Below are positions 17,247 to 25,460 of a stretch of 64,000 nucleotides of DNA, in pieces (the first letter of the stretch is position 1; each line of letters starts with the position of its first letter). Source of the DNA: Pseudoalteromonas piscicida (GTDB taxonomy: Bacteria > Pseudomonadota > Gammaproteobacteria > Enterobacterales > Alteromonadaceae); the NCBI RefSeq assembly GCF_002744175.1, contig NZ_NKHF01000056.1, forward strand, positions 28,174-92,173, given 5' to 3'. A program made the translations under genes and the position numbers. A model generated the notes under the pieces. That model saw only the letters and a program-made list of their open reading frames with translations. It made no database searches and was not told where the DNA came from.

Positions 17247-17353
17247 ATTTCACCCTATAACGATACCAGCTTACTCATACAAGCAAACTGGTTTGAGCTT
17301 TTAGGGCACTATATGATCACACAAACATTAATGCAAACCATTTTTATTTGTAT

Positions 17354-18238
17354 TTATGTAATTTCAAAGCAAGCTTCTGCTCTCGCCAGCTCTTCTGTTA
17401 ATTCAAGTGTGGTATGTGACAGATTAAATTCTTGATATAAAATATTTTTTAAATGAGACAAGGTGCTTTGATCAGCTAAGGAATCAACCACAACCTGTGC
17501 CTCTAAAATATATTCATGCTCATTGAGCTGCCACACATGTAGATGACTTACTGCTTTCACGTTATCTTGCGCTTCAAGAAATACTTTAATTTCTTGAATA
17601 TCGAGATTGTCTGGTGTTGCCTGCATCAAAATTTTGATACTACTTTTACTCAATGCCAGACCATGATAAATAACGTAGGCTGAAATCATCACCGTAGCGA
17701 TAAGGTCGACTACATACCATTGATATAAAATAATCAAAGTACCTGCCACTATTACGGCAACGGATGCCGCTGCATCGGAGACGTTATGAATAAACGCAGC
17801 GCGAATATTTAAACTGGTTTTAGCGCCGGCGGCATAAGTAATGAAAGCCGTGATTAAATCAACAACTAACGCAAGGGCTGCGAGCCAAACAACTATCCAC
17901 CCGTCTATCGGCTCTGGGTTGATAAACCTAGAAATAGCCTCAAAAAGTAAGTAAATTCCCACTACAATGAGCGTTGCACTGTTGATCAATGCGCCTATGA
18001 TTTCAGCCCGTTGATACCCATAGGTTAATGACAATGAAGCGGGTTTCTTGGCCACTTTTTGCGCCACTAATGCGATGATAAGGGCGCCTGCATCACTTAA
18101 GTTATGCAGCGCATCGGCAACCAATGACAAACTACCCGAGAGAATACCGCCGATGACTTGGGCAACACTGAGCAAAATATTAACAAATACAGCCCAACCA
18201 AGTTTGTTTCCATGATGGTGGTGATGAGCATGAGACAT
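17354..18238 (-). CDS. Cation diffusion facilitator (CzcD/ZitB type) zinc exporter
   Basis: The ~294-residue protein starts MSHAHHHHHG, a metal-binding His cluster, and has six membrane helices. The transport site motifs are canonical: ADALHNLSDA in helix 2 and FIHNVSDA in helix 5. A cytoplasmic C-terminal domain with HLHVWQL follows. Such antiporters export Zn2+ (also Cd2+ or Co2+) in exchange for protons. The ATG at 18238 has AGGA 6 bp upstream, preferred over the TTG two codons earlier. It is 51 bp downstream of the RND pump gene and likely in the same metal-resistance operon. Confidence 0.93.
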   Translation of the reverse strand: MSHAHHHHHGNKLGWAVFVNILLSVAQVIGGILSGSLSLVADALHNLSDAGALIIALVAQKVAKKPASLSLTYGYQRAEIIGALINSATLIVVGIYLLFEAISRFINPEPIDGWIVVWLAALALVVDLITAFITYAAGAKTSLNIRAAFIHNVSDAAASVAVIVAGTLIILYQWYVVDLIATVMISAYVIYHGLALSKSSIKILMQATPDNLDIQEIKVFLEAQDNVKAVSHLHVWQLNEHEYILEAQVVVDSLADQSTLSHLKNILYQEFNLSHTTLELTEELARAEACFEIT

Positions 18239-18289
18239 AATCAATCCTATTTATTCGATAATGGGGCAGTTATTACTCCCCCATAAAGT

Positions 18290-21200
18290 TTACGAATTTT
18301 TAGTTTGCTTTGAGAATAGTGGATAAAGTGCTGGCAATACAAACAAAGTCAGTAATGTTGAAGTCAGCAGCCCTCCCACAATAACACTGGCTAGCGGCCT
18401 TTGGATCTCAGCGCCCACTCCAGATGATAGCAGCATAGGGATCAACCCCAACGCAGAGGTGAACGCGGTCATTAAGACAGGCCTTAAGCGCGAAACAGCC
18501 CCTTCAAAAACACTAACATGAAGTGACTCTCCTTGTGCTAAACGCTGGTTTATACTTTCTACCATCACCACGCCATTGAGCACCGCCACTCCAAATAAGG
18601 TAATAAAACCAACCGAGCTTGGCACCGATAAGTATTGCCCAGAAAGAAATAACGAGAACACTCCCCCTATCACTGCCAGCGGTACATTTACTAAAATAAG
18701 TGTGGCTTGCGCCATCGAGCCAAAAGCGAAATAAAGTAATAAGGCTATCAATGCCAAAGACAAAGGTACGACAATTGCTAAGCGCTTTTGGGCACGCTGT
18801 TGGTTTTCAAACTGGCCGCCAATTTCAACACCATACCCCGTCGGTAACTTTACATTGCTATCTATGGTAGAGCGAATATCACTGACAACACTGCCCATGT
18901 CACGCCCCTGAACATTGGCTTGGATCACCACTCGCCGCTGTACGTCATCTCGTCTCACTTGAGGCGGACCCGATTGGTACTCGACATACGCCACATCGGC
19001 TAGACGGATCCACGCTCCCGAACTTGATTGCAACCGTATTTCTTCGATGGCTTGTTTACTTTGACGATATTGAGGTGCCAAGCGGACATAAATATCATAG
19101 CGTTCGTTACCGTTTATGACCTGTCCTGCTTTACTGCCGCCAATTCCATCTTGAACCAATGCCATCACATCCCCTACCGCTAAACCATAGCGGGACAATG
19201 CTTGACGTTTTGGGGTAACAATCAGTTGTGACTCGCCAACAATTTGCTCCAGCTGTACACCTTCAGTACCTTCAACCTGTGCTACTGCCGCCTCGATTTC
19301 TTTTCCTTTTTTGGCAAGTACAGCCAAGTCAGGACCAAACAATTTAATCGCCAACTGCGCTTTAACCCCTGAAAGTAATTCATCAACACGTGTCGCGATA
19401 GGCTGAGAGAAATTAAACAGCAAGCCTGGGTAAACGGATAACTTTTGCTCCATTAACGCTTGTAGTTCGTAGCGATTGCTAGCGCTTTGCCACTGTGAAA
19501 CAGGCGCAAGGCCGATATAGATTTCAATATTGTTAACCGGCTCGGGATCACCGCCAATCTCAGCACGACCAATCCGGCTCAGGGCGTAGTGCACTTCCGG
19601 AAATGTGAGCAATATTTTCTCAAGTTCGGGCGCGACACTAAGCGCGGTTTCGAGGCTTGCCGACGGTGCTAAGGTAACCCTAAGATTGATGGTGCCTTCT
19701 TCAAGTTCCGGCACAAATTCAGTACCAATTTTAGTAAATGTCCACCCCGCTGACGCAAGCAATACAACAACCAGAATCACGAGGAATTTTGGTCTATGCA
19801 AAACTCCACGCAATGCCCAGCGATAGCCTCTTTCCAATGCGATTTGAATGACACTCTCTCGTGCTTTTACGCCACGTTTAAATAAATAGGTAGCAAGTGC
19901 AGGTACAATAACCAATGCCACAAATATCGCTGCAACCACAGCTAGAATAATACTTATAGCCATCGGTTGAAACAGCTTGGCCTCTACTCCTTCAAAGCTA
20001 AATAGCGGGGTGAATACCACCAAAATAATACTCGCAGCAAAAAAGATTGGTCGCGCCACCTCTTTACCAGCCAGCTTAACAACCGAACCGACAGTAAGGT
20101 CATCACTTCGCTTTTGGTTTTTGAGATGTTTAAAAATATTTTCTACCATCACCACAGAACCATCGACAAGCATGCCGATCGCCACAGCGATCCCCCCTAG
20201 CGACATCAAGTTAGCCGATACGCCCAGCCACGCCATCACCACAAGTGCTATAGCAATGGAGATCGGGATAGAAATGAGCACCAACAATGTCGCGCTTAGA
20301 TTCATTAAAAATAGTGCGAGTACAACAACGATAAATAAAAATGCCAACGCTAAGGCTTCAACCACCGTCTGAACCGCTTTACCGATCAAGTCTGACTGGT
20401 CGTAGAATGGCTCAAACGTCACCCCTTCTGGTAAAGCTTTATTGATAAGTTCAATACGTTCATTAATGCTGTCGATTGTGGCTTTGGTATTCGCCCCCAT
20501 TCTTTTTAGCACAATACCTGTGACGACTTCTCCTAATTGCTCCACCTCGCCGGATTCATGCTTTCTCGACATGGTGACCGCACCTTGACGAATTTCACCT
20601 CCGATTGAGACAGTAGCCACTTGTGCAACAGTCACCACGGTACCATCAATGGTTTTAACTGGCACATCGGTGATCTCTTGGATCCCCTTTTTACCACTTT
20701 GAAACCAGCCAGTTCCTCGGATCACTAATTGCTCTTGGCCTCGTTGTAAATACCACCCCCCTACATTTTGGTTATTACGCTCTATGGCGCTGACCACATC
20801 CTGCTGAGTAAGCTCATAAGCCAGCAGCTTATTGGGATCGATATTTACTTGATATTGACGTACATCGCCACCGAAAGCGAGTACGTCGGTAACCCCATCT
20901 ATTGGCATAATTAAGAGTTTCACCACCCAATCGTTAAGGCTGCGCAGCGCCATGGCATCGTACTCAGAGTTAGCTTCACTCATTAACATGTACTGAAAGA
21001 TCTGGCCCAACCCGGAGGTATTCGGGCCCATTTCCGGCGTACCCACTCCACTTGGGATTAGTGCTTTTGCAGCTTGTAATCGTTCAAATACCAGCTGCCT
21101 TGCGAAATAGATATCTGTGCCTTCATTAAAGACAACGGTAACGCCTGACAGCCCCGTTTTTGAAATTGAACGTACTTGTTTTACATCCGGTAATGCATAC

Positions 21201-21418
21201 ATCACGGCCTCAATTGGATAGGTGATCAGCTGCTCTACCTCTTCTGCTGCAAGCCCAGGTGCCTCGGTATTCACCGCAACCTGAACATTGGTCACATCAG
21301 GAAAAGCATCTAAGTTAAGCTTTGGGATAGTGACTCCAGCTGTAACCGTAACAACAAGCAAAAACAGTATGACGAGCAGCCGGTTATTTACAGACCAATC
21401 GATAAGTCGATTAAACAT
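18290..21418 (-). CDS. czcA: Heavy-metal efflux RND transporter (CzcA/CusA family)
   Basis: The 1042-residue inner-membrane pump has the HME-RND signature NVQVAVNTEAPGL near residue 42, two large periplasmic loops and 12 helices. The helix-4 proton/metal motif reads AIGMLVDGSVVMVEN, so the DFG of classic CzcA and the DAAIVMIEN of CusA are both replaced, and the metal cannot be assigned confidently from this motif. It pairs with the adaptor gene 14 bp upstream. It exports divalent or monovalent metal from periplasm or cytoplasm through a tripartite complex; no outer-membrane channel gene is seen nearby. Confidence 0.93.
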   Translation of the reverse strand: MFNRLIDWSVNNRLLVILFLLVVTVTAGVTIPKLNLDAFPDVTNVQVAVNTEAPGLAAEEVEQLITYPIEAVMYALPDVKQVRSISKTGLSGVTVVFNEGTDIYFARQLVFERLQAAKALIPSGVGTPEMGPNTSGLGQIFQYMLMSEANSEYDAMALRSLNDWVVKLLIMPIDGVTDVLAFGGDVRQYQVNIDPNKLLAYELTQQDVVSAIERNNQNVGGWYLQRGQEQLVIRGTGWFQSGKKGIQEITDVPVKTIDGTVVTVAQVATVSIGGEIRQGAVTMSRKHESGEVEQLGEVVTGIVLKRMGANTKATIDSINERIELINKALPEGVTFEPFYDQSDLIGKAVQTVVEALALAFLFIVVVLALFLMNLSATLLVLISIPISIAIALVVMAWLGVSANLMSLGGIAVAIGMLVDGSVVMVENIFKHLKNQKRSDDLTVGSVVKLAGKEVARPIFFAASIILVVFTPLFSFEGVEAKLFQPMAISIILAVVAAIFVALVIVPALATYLFKRGVKARESVIQIALERGYRWALRGVLHRPKFLVILVVVLLASAGWTFTKIGTEFVPELEEGTINLRVTLAPSASLETALSVAPELEKILLTFPEVHYALSRIGRAEIGGDPEPVNNIEIYIGLAPVSQWQSASNRYELQALMEQKLSVYPGLLFNFSQPIATRVDELLSGVKAQLAIKLFGPDLAVLAKKGKEIEAAVAQVEGTEGVQLEQIVGESQLIVTPKRQALSRYGLAVGDVMALVQDGIGGSKAGQVINGNERYDIYVRLAPQYRQSKQAIEEIRLQSSSGAWIRLADVAYVEYQSGPPQVRRDDVQRRVVIQANVQGRDMGSVVSDIRSTIDSNVKLPTGYGVEIGGQFENQQRAQKRLAIVVPLSLALIALLLYFAFGSMAQATLILVNVPLAVIGGVFSLFLSGQYLSVPSSVGFITLFGVAVLNGVVMVESINQRLAQGESLHVSVFEGAVSRLRPVLMTAFTSALGLIPMLLSSGVGAEIQRPLASVIVGGLLTSTLLTLFVLPALYPLFSKQTKNS

Positions 21419-21432
21419 AATGAGGCTCCCGC

Positions 21433-22557
21433 TTAGTGATTATGTGGATCAAAACCAGCTTTCGCTTGCTCTGAGGCAATAAAAAAAGCACCGGTGACAG
21501 CCACATGCTCACCAACGGTTAATCCTTTCACCTCAACTTGCGCGCCGAAGTTTTCACCTAAAGTCACCTCTTTTGGGTGAAATTCACCGGGCGCTTCTTC
21601 AATGTACACCACCCAATCACCATCAGGGCTGCGACTCAAAGCATCAGCAGGTAGTGCAATGGTCGGCTTAGCTGAGGGGATAATAAAGTTGACGTTAACA
21701 AACATGCCCGCATGTAGCTTATCGTCGTTATTTTCAACCAGTAAACGAATTTGCCTAGTTCTGGTAATGGGGTCAATGGTGTGGGCTTCTTGAATAACAC
21801 GCGCTTCATAGTCTTGACCCTCGAAACTCACCACCGCCTTTGAGTTTAATGCCAGTTGTACTTGCGCGTTTGGCTGCAACCGCGCCTCTACCCATAGCTC
21901 ACTTTCATCGGTAATAGCCATTAACGCAGTGCCAGCAGTCACATGTTGCCCCTGCGAGAATGCATCTTGAGTGATTACACCTGAGCGCTCTGCAACTAAG
22001 GTGTACTGACCAAGTTCACTGGCCGGTTTATTAGCTATCTCTTTAACTTCTCTTTGCGTTACTCCCAATGCCAATAACTTGGAATAGGCAGAACTAAAAT
22101 CAGCACTCGCTTTCACGCGTTCACGCTCACTGATAGCCTCTTTGCTTAAGCGCTTGACTCTTTCCCACTCAGTTGAAGCGACGAGGTATTGTGCTTGCGC
22201 CTGAGCCATATCTTCTGAAAACAAAGTGATCAGGGGGTCATTGGTAGTCACTATATCGCCTAATGTGGCGTGACGGTTGAGCACAATAGAGTCGGCTCGC
22301 GGTGAAACTAGGTAACTGGTATAGCCATTTTCTTTCACTTCTGCCGGCGCAAAATAAAAACGGTTGTGGTTTTGCAGCTTTACAGCTGTTGTTTGAATGC
22401 CAGCAAAACGCATTTGCTGCGGAGTCAATACTATCGCACTCTCTTCTTCGGCGTGTGCATTATGGTCGCCTTCTGTATGAGCTTCATCCGCAGCGGCTTG
22501 CGTGCTTGCGAACATAGTTAGGGTAAAGTAGAAAAAGAAGATTTTAAAATTCGTCAT
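21433..22557 (-). CDS. czcB: Metal efflux RND periplasmic adaptor (CzcB/CusB type)
   Basis: The 374-residue secreted protein has signal peptide residues 1-23 (TMFASTQAAA) followed by a His/Glu-rich stretch (EAHTEGDHNAHAEEE) suited to metal capture. Then come a lipoyl domain, a short coiled-coil hairpin (about 120-175), a second lipoyl half (LVAERSGVITQDAF) and a beta-barrel (GMFVNVNFIIPS), ending in DPHNH. It bridges the RND pump to an outer-membrane factor. A perfect 7-bp inverted repeat (AGTCTCT-AAATA-AGAGACT, 22624-22642) lies 67 bp upstream and could be an operator. Confidence 0.9.
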   Translation of the reverse strand: MTNFKIFFFYFTLTMFASTQAAADEAHTEGDHNAHAEEESAIVLTPQQMRFAGIQTTAVKLQNHNRFYFAPAEVKENGYTSYLVSPRADSIVLNRHATLGDIVTTNDPLITLFSEDMAQAQAQYLVASTEWERVKRLSKEAISERERVKASADFSSAYSKLLALGVTQREVKEIANKPASELGQYTLVAERSGVITQDAFSQGQHVTAGTALMAITDESELWVEARLQPNAQVQLALNSKAVVSFEGQDYEARVIQEAHTIDPITRTRQIRLLVENNDDKLHAGMFVNVNFIIPSAKPTIALPADALSRSPDGDWVVYIEEAPGEFHPKEVTLGENFGAQVEVKGLTVGEHVAVTGAFFIASEQAKAGFDPHNH

Positions 22558-22904
22558 TGGATACTCGTGTACTCTGAAACGCTTTTAACCGTTAACTTGC
22601 ATTACGAAATGTATAATGTAGATAGTCTCTAAATAAGAGACTCATTCGTAAGTAAGCATGAGCTTCTCTGGCCGATGTGGCTGATTAATGGTCAGGTCAC
22701 CAACTGAGAAGGACAAACACAGTAGGCAGTATCACTGGTAAGATCTTCAGCTATTTTTTATGCCAATTCGCGTCAAATTTACTCCCTCAAATGGAGCAGG
22801 TATTAATGCAGATTGGTATTAGATCAATTCGCTGATGATACAACTTAGCTGCGATCGATTAAACGAACTCAGTAAAAAGCATTGTTACTAGTGAATACTG
22901 CCAT
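22558..22904. other. 347 bp intergenic region of the metal cluster
   Basis: It contains the inverted repeat AGTCTCT/AGAGACT at 22624-22642, which may control the efflux genes, and a stretch around 22790-22820 with GGTATTAATGCAGATTGGTATTAG, short direct repeats of GGTATTA(A/G). No ORF with coding character was seen. Confidence 0.5.
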
Positions 22905-23231
22905 TTAGGCAATAGGTGGTCGGTGAGCTTGCTCGATAAAAGTGCGTATTCTGTCTTGCGCCTGACGGTAGATTTCGCTGTGACCGAGCACTTTAAAAGG
23001 GGTTAAAGACTTGAGTATAACTAGATTTAAATGTGTGCCACTGCAATGACCACAATGATGGCAATCTTTAGTATGGTGGCCATTGGGTTCGGCACTAACA
23101 TCTTCGGCGTGGTCGTGACTATGCTGCAAGTGAGACACTTCGACTTGGTGGAAGTTTGATTCAGACGCAAACAGGCTAACGGACTGAACCGAAACCAAAA
23201 GCATCAAAATAATCATAACTAATTTATTCAA
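22905..23231 (-). CDS. Small His/Cys-rich periplasmic protein of the metal cluster (CzcI/DUF2946-like)
   Basis: The 108-residue protein has a signal peptide (VMIILMLLVSVQSVSLFA), then a metal-binding middle with alternating His residues (HLQHSHDHAED, NGHHTKDCHHCGHCSGTH) and a C-x2-C-x2-C core. Size, export and composition fit the CzcI-type or DUF2946-like proteins often found beside czc genes; assignment to a named family is tentative. The start is TTG 23231 or ATG five codons later. It lies upstream of the adaptor gene on the same strand and may buffer or sense periplasmic zinc or related metals. Confidence 0.7.
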   Translation of the reverse strand: MNKLVMIILMLLVSVQSVSLFASESNFHQVEVSHLQHSHDHAEDVSAEPNGHHTKDCHHCGHCSGTHLNLVILKSLTPFKVLGHSEIYRQAQDRIRTFIEQAHRPPIA

Positions 23232-23391
23232 ACCAAGTGCTGCACCTAAAATAGATATGGGTCAAATTTACCATTTGCACTTTTCATGTCAATAGCCCTT
23301 GGCGGTTTCATTTAACTTTAACCTTACGTTTGCTTGTACCTACAAAAATCAAATAGCAATAATTTGTATTGTCAGACCACAACTCCAACTT

Positions 23392-23411
23392 AAATGCGAA
23401 TCATAATCAAT
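23392..23411 (+). promoter_or_regulatory. Fur-box-like sequence upstream of the bacterioferritin genes
   Basis: AAATGCGAATCATAATCAAT resembles gammaproteobacterial Fur sites of the AATGCGAATNATTATCA type. It lies ~30 bp upstream of the -35 box at 23443, so it does not cover the promoter; Fur could act as activator here or serve another start. Inferred only. Confidence 0.5.
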
Positions 23412-23442
23412 ATATAACACACTGTTTTATATGGATTTTTTA

Positions 23443-23470
23443 TTGACACTTGCGGTTAATTCGTTAGACT
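23443..23470 (+). promoter_or_regulatory. Sigma-70 promoter of the bacterioferritin operon
   Basis: TTGACA (23443-23448) and TAGACT (23465-23470) are separated by 16 bp, 31 bp before the first bacterioferritin ATG, which itself is preceded by GAGGTAACAGC. Confidence 0.65.
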
Positions 23471-23500
23471 GGCGGCATATTCACAGTTTGAGGTAACAGC

Positions 23501-23968
23501 ATGCAAGGTAAACAAAGAGTCATCGACGCATTCAATAAGCTATTAGCCAACGAGCTTGCAGCAATCGATCAATATTTCATCCATTCACGTATGTACGAAG
23601 ATTGGGGCCTAGACAAGCTATATCAACGCCTTGAACATGAACGTGAGGAAGAAACAACCCATGCAGATTGGCTGATCAAGCGGATCCTATTCTTAGAAGG
23701 CGTTCCAAACATGACTAAACGCCGCGATCTATTGATTGGTCAGGACGTTAAATCTATGATGGAAAACGACTTAACATTAGAGTTAGAAGTAGTCGAATGC
23801 GTTAAAGACGCAATCAAGATCTGTGAAGAAGAGCAAGACTATCAATCACGAGAAACATTAGAAAAGCTCCTCTTCGATACCGAAGAAGATCACGTTTACT
23901 GGCTTGAGCAGCAAATTCGTTTGATTGACTTGATTGGCGCGCCTAACTACATCCAGTCACAACTTTAA
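23501..23968 (+). CDS. bfr: Bacterioferritin, ferroxidase-type subunit (no haem methionine)
   Basis: The 155-residue four-helix ferritin keeps the di-iron ferroxidase residues by alignment with E. coli Bfr: E18, Y25, E51, H54, E94 and an E-x-x-H pair at 128/131 shifted by one inserted residue. The haem-ligating Met52 is replaced by Thr (EETTHAD). This is the pattern of the catalytic subunit in two-subunit bacterioferritins. It would oxidise Fe2+ and store iron in a 24-mer with the product of the next gene, 13 bp downstream. Expressed from the promoter at 23443. Confidence 0.95.
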   Translation: MQGKQRVIDAFNKLLANELAAIDQYFIHSRMYEDWGLDKLYQRLEHEREEETTHADWLIKRILFLEGVPNMTKRRDLLIGQDVKSMMENDLTLELEVVECVKDAIKICEEEQDYQSRETLEKLLFDTEEDHVYWLEQQIRLIDLIGAPNYIQSQL

Positions 23969-23981
23969 GCAGGAGATTGAG

Positions 23982-24446
23982 ATGAAAGGTGATAGAGACG
24001 TAATCGTCGCCCTTAATAAAGTGCTAGCCAACGAGCTTGTTGGCATCAACCAGTATTTTTTACATGCTCGCATGTTTAAAGACTTTGGCTTTACGCAGCT
24101 AGATAAAGCTGATTACAAAGTGTCCATTCAAAAAATGAAAAATGCAGATCGGCTTATCGAACGCATTTTATTTTTAGAAGGGCTACCAAATCTACAAGAT
24201 TTAGGACGACTGAAAATCGGTGAAAACAGTGCCGAAATGATCGACTGCAATATGGCGTTCGAACAAGCATCTTTAATTGACTTGCAAGCAGCAATTAAAC
24301 TGTGTGAGGAAAAACAAGATTACATCAGCCGTGAAGCTTTAGACAAGATACAAAATGAGCAAGAAGAGCAAATAGACTGGCTTGAAACTCAACAACACCT
24401 TATTAAGGTGATGGGAATAGAAAACTACTTACAGTCTCAACTGTAG
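23982..24446 (+). CDS. bfr: Bacterioferritin, haem-type subunit (degenerate ferroxidase site)
   Basis: The 154-residue subunit has the haem ligand Met52 (KMKNAD) but lacks key ferroxidase residues: K51 and N54 replace E51/H54, and Q127/Q130 replace E127/H130; E18 and E94 remain. This complements the upstream subunit exactly, as in the two-subunit bacterioferritins of Neisseria and Pseudomonas putida. The ATG 23982 follows AGGAGATTGAG. The convergent bfd gene encodes the ferredoxin that reduces haem for iron release. A mixed 24-mer is inferred. Confidence 0.95.
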   Translation: MKGDRDVIVALNKVLANELVGINQYFLHARMFKDFGFTQLDKADYKVSIQKMKNADRLIERILFLEGLPNLQDLGRLKIGENSAEMIDCNMAFEQASLIDLQAAIKLCEEKQDYISREALDKIQNEQEEQIDWLETQQHLIKVMGIENYLQSQL

Positions 24447-24458
24447 GAATGTAATTAG

Positions 24459-24486
24459 GGTTGCGTACGAATAAAGTTACGCAACC
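24459..24486. terminator. Hairpin between convergent bfr and bfd
   Basis: GGTTGCGTA (24459-24467) and TACGCAACC (24478-24486) are perfect 9-base arms; the right arm overlaps the last codons of bfd. It probably ends both transcripts, though T-tracts are weak. Confidence 0.55.
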
Positions 24487-24671
24487 TGTTCAGTGACATC
24501 AACGATTTCGATCAATTTCTCATTTAAGATTTTCTTTGCGCAGTTACAACACTTACCGCACTGCTTACCCACCGATAATGTTTGACTAAGATCACGCATT
24601 GAACGAGCACCATCATCGATAGTCTCTGCAATCTTTTTATCTGTCACACCATGGCATATGCATACGTACAT
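24477..24671 (-). CDS. bfd: Bacterioferritin-associated ferredoxin
   Basis: The 64-residue [2Fe-2S] protein has cysteines at 4, 6, 38 and 41 (MYVCICHG and GKQCGKC), the Bfd/Fer2_BFD pattern. Bfd passes electrons to bacterioferritin haem to reduce and mobilise stored ferric iron. It converges on the bacterioferritin pair. Near-perfect Fur-type sequence at 24723-24735, ~50 bp upstream, predicts repression by Fur with iron and induction on iron starvation, as is known for bfd in other gammaproteobacteria. Confidence 0.95.
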   Translation of the reverse strand: MYVCICHGVTDKKIAETIDDGARSMRDLSQTLSVGKQCGKCCNCAKKILNEKLIEIVDVTEQVA

Positions 24672-24722
24672 AAATGAAAACCAATCTCAAACTCATTAAC
24701 TGAAACCAAGTTTAATCTAAAC

Positions 24723-24735
24723 GATAACAATTATC
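24723..24735 (-). promoter_or_regulatory. Fur box of bfd
   Basis: GATAACAATTATC is a symmetric Fur-type core, and a second related sequence AAATGCGAATAATTTTT lies at 24754-24770. Both sit in the bfd promoter region. Confidence 0.65.
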
Positions 24736-24850
24736 AACCGTGCTGCATGCTATAAATGCGAATAATTTTTCTTTATAAGCTTAGGGCCTATTTATCTATT
24801 CTATTAAGTTTGTTTTTACAGCTTTACAGCAGTTAGATTGGTATTTATAC

Positions 24851-24985
24851 AAAACAGAGCCTGCGTGACCCTGCGTGACATAGTTATTTTATGTGAGTCA
24901 GGCGATACAGGCTTTGTTTTCTGCAAGTCACCTTACCCCAAATCCTTGTGGGGCAACACAATAGAAATGCTGTTCAAGCGTTGCC
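24851..24985. other. Candidate structured RNA or repeat with three stems
   Basis: Three nested/adjacent pairings occur: AAAACAGAGCCTG (24851-24863) with CAGGCTTTGTTTT (24908-24920; one G-U-type mismatch), CCCCA (24936-24940) with TGGGG (24949-24953), and GGCAAC (24952-24957) with GTTGCC (24980-24985), the last two sharing bases. A 66-codon frame crosses it but has unconvincing composition. Function unknown; could be an sRNA or a dispersed genomic repeat. Confidence 0.35.
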
Positions 24986-25460
24986 TTTTGGGTTCGTCTG
25001 AGTGCGTTTTTGTTCATTGTTACGCAATTTTTGCTTAGATTACTAGGCGGCAAGTCGAGCACCGCAACCAAAACACACTAAAAAGAACAAAAACCAAACA
25101 GCAAAGGTCAACAGGCCTAATCCTTTTGTCAAAGTGAAGAAAAATCAGTGAAAACTGCTAGGCTAAAAGAGATATGTACAAAAGTTTGTGCCAATGTGCT
25201 GCAATCGTCACTAAAGTGGTTGGCTCACCGACTTCCTTTTTGACTTAGCACTGATCAACGTGAAGGAATCAATCCGACATTAAACATGTATAATTTGTTA
25301 AACTCATTGCGTAAAAGGCAAGGTTTATATTGATTTTAAGCACTTATTTCCGCTAGACTTTGCTCCATTGCTAACGGGCTATTGGCACAAGTCAGCTTCG
25401 CTTGATTTGATAACATGTTGTTAAAGGACTAAGTTGGATTGAATAGAGAAAGGTCTTTTA

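Larger units (their letters stand above)
24672..25460. other. 789 bp intergenic region between bfd and the propeller/GGDEF/EAL gene
   Basis: The left part holds the bfd promoter with its Fur box. The middle (24838-25000) is rich in inverted repeats and may encode a structured RNA (separate entry). From ~25040 to 25460 the sequence is AT-rich and holds only the presumed promoter of the gene at 25461; no convincing coding ORF was seen there. Confidence 0.6.

Noticed and set aside
17331..17351. Possible Fur box in front of the sodA partner gene (TGCAAACCATTTTTA)
   Set aside because: Only about ten of fifteen positions match the Fur core, too weak to annotate as a site.
24838..25038. 66-codon ORF (plus strand) between bfd and the propeller gene
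   Set aside because: It starts at TTG without a Shine-Dalgarno, has unusual Cys-rich composition and overlaps strong inverted repeats, so structured RNA or repeat is likelier.
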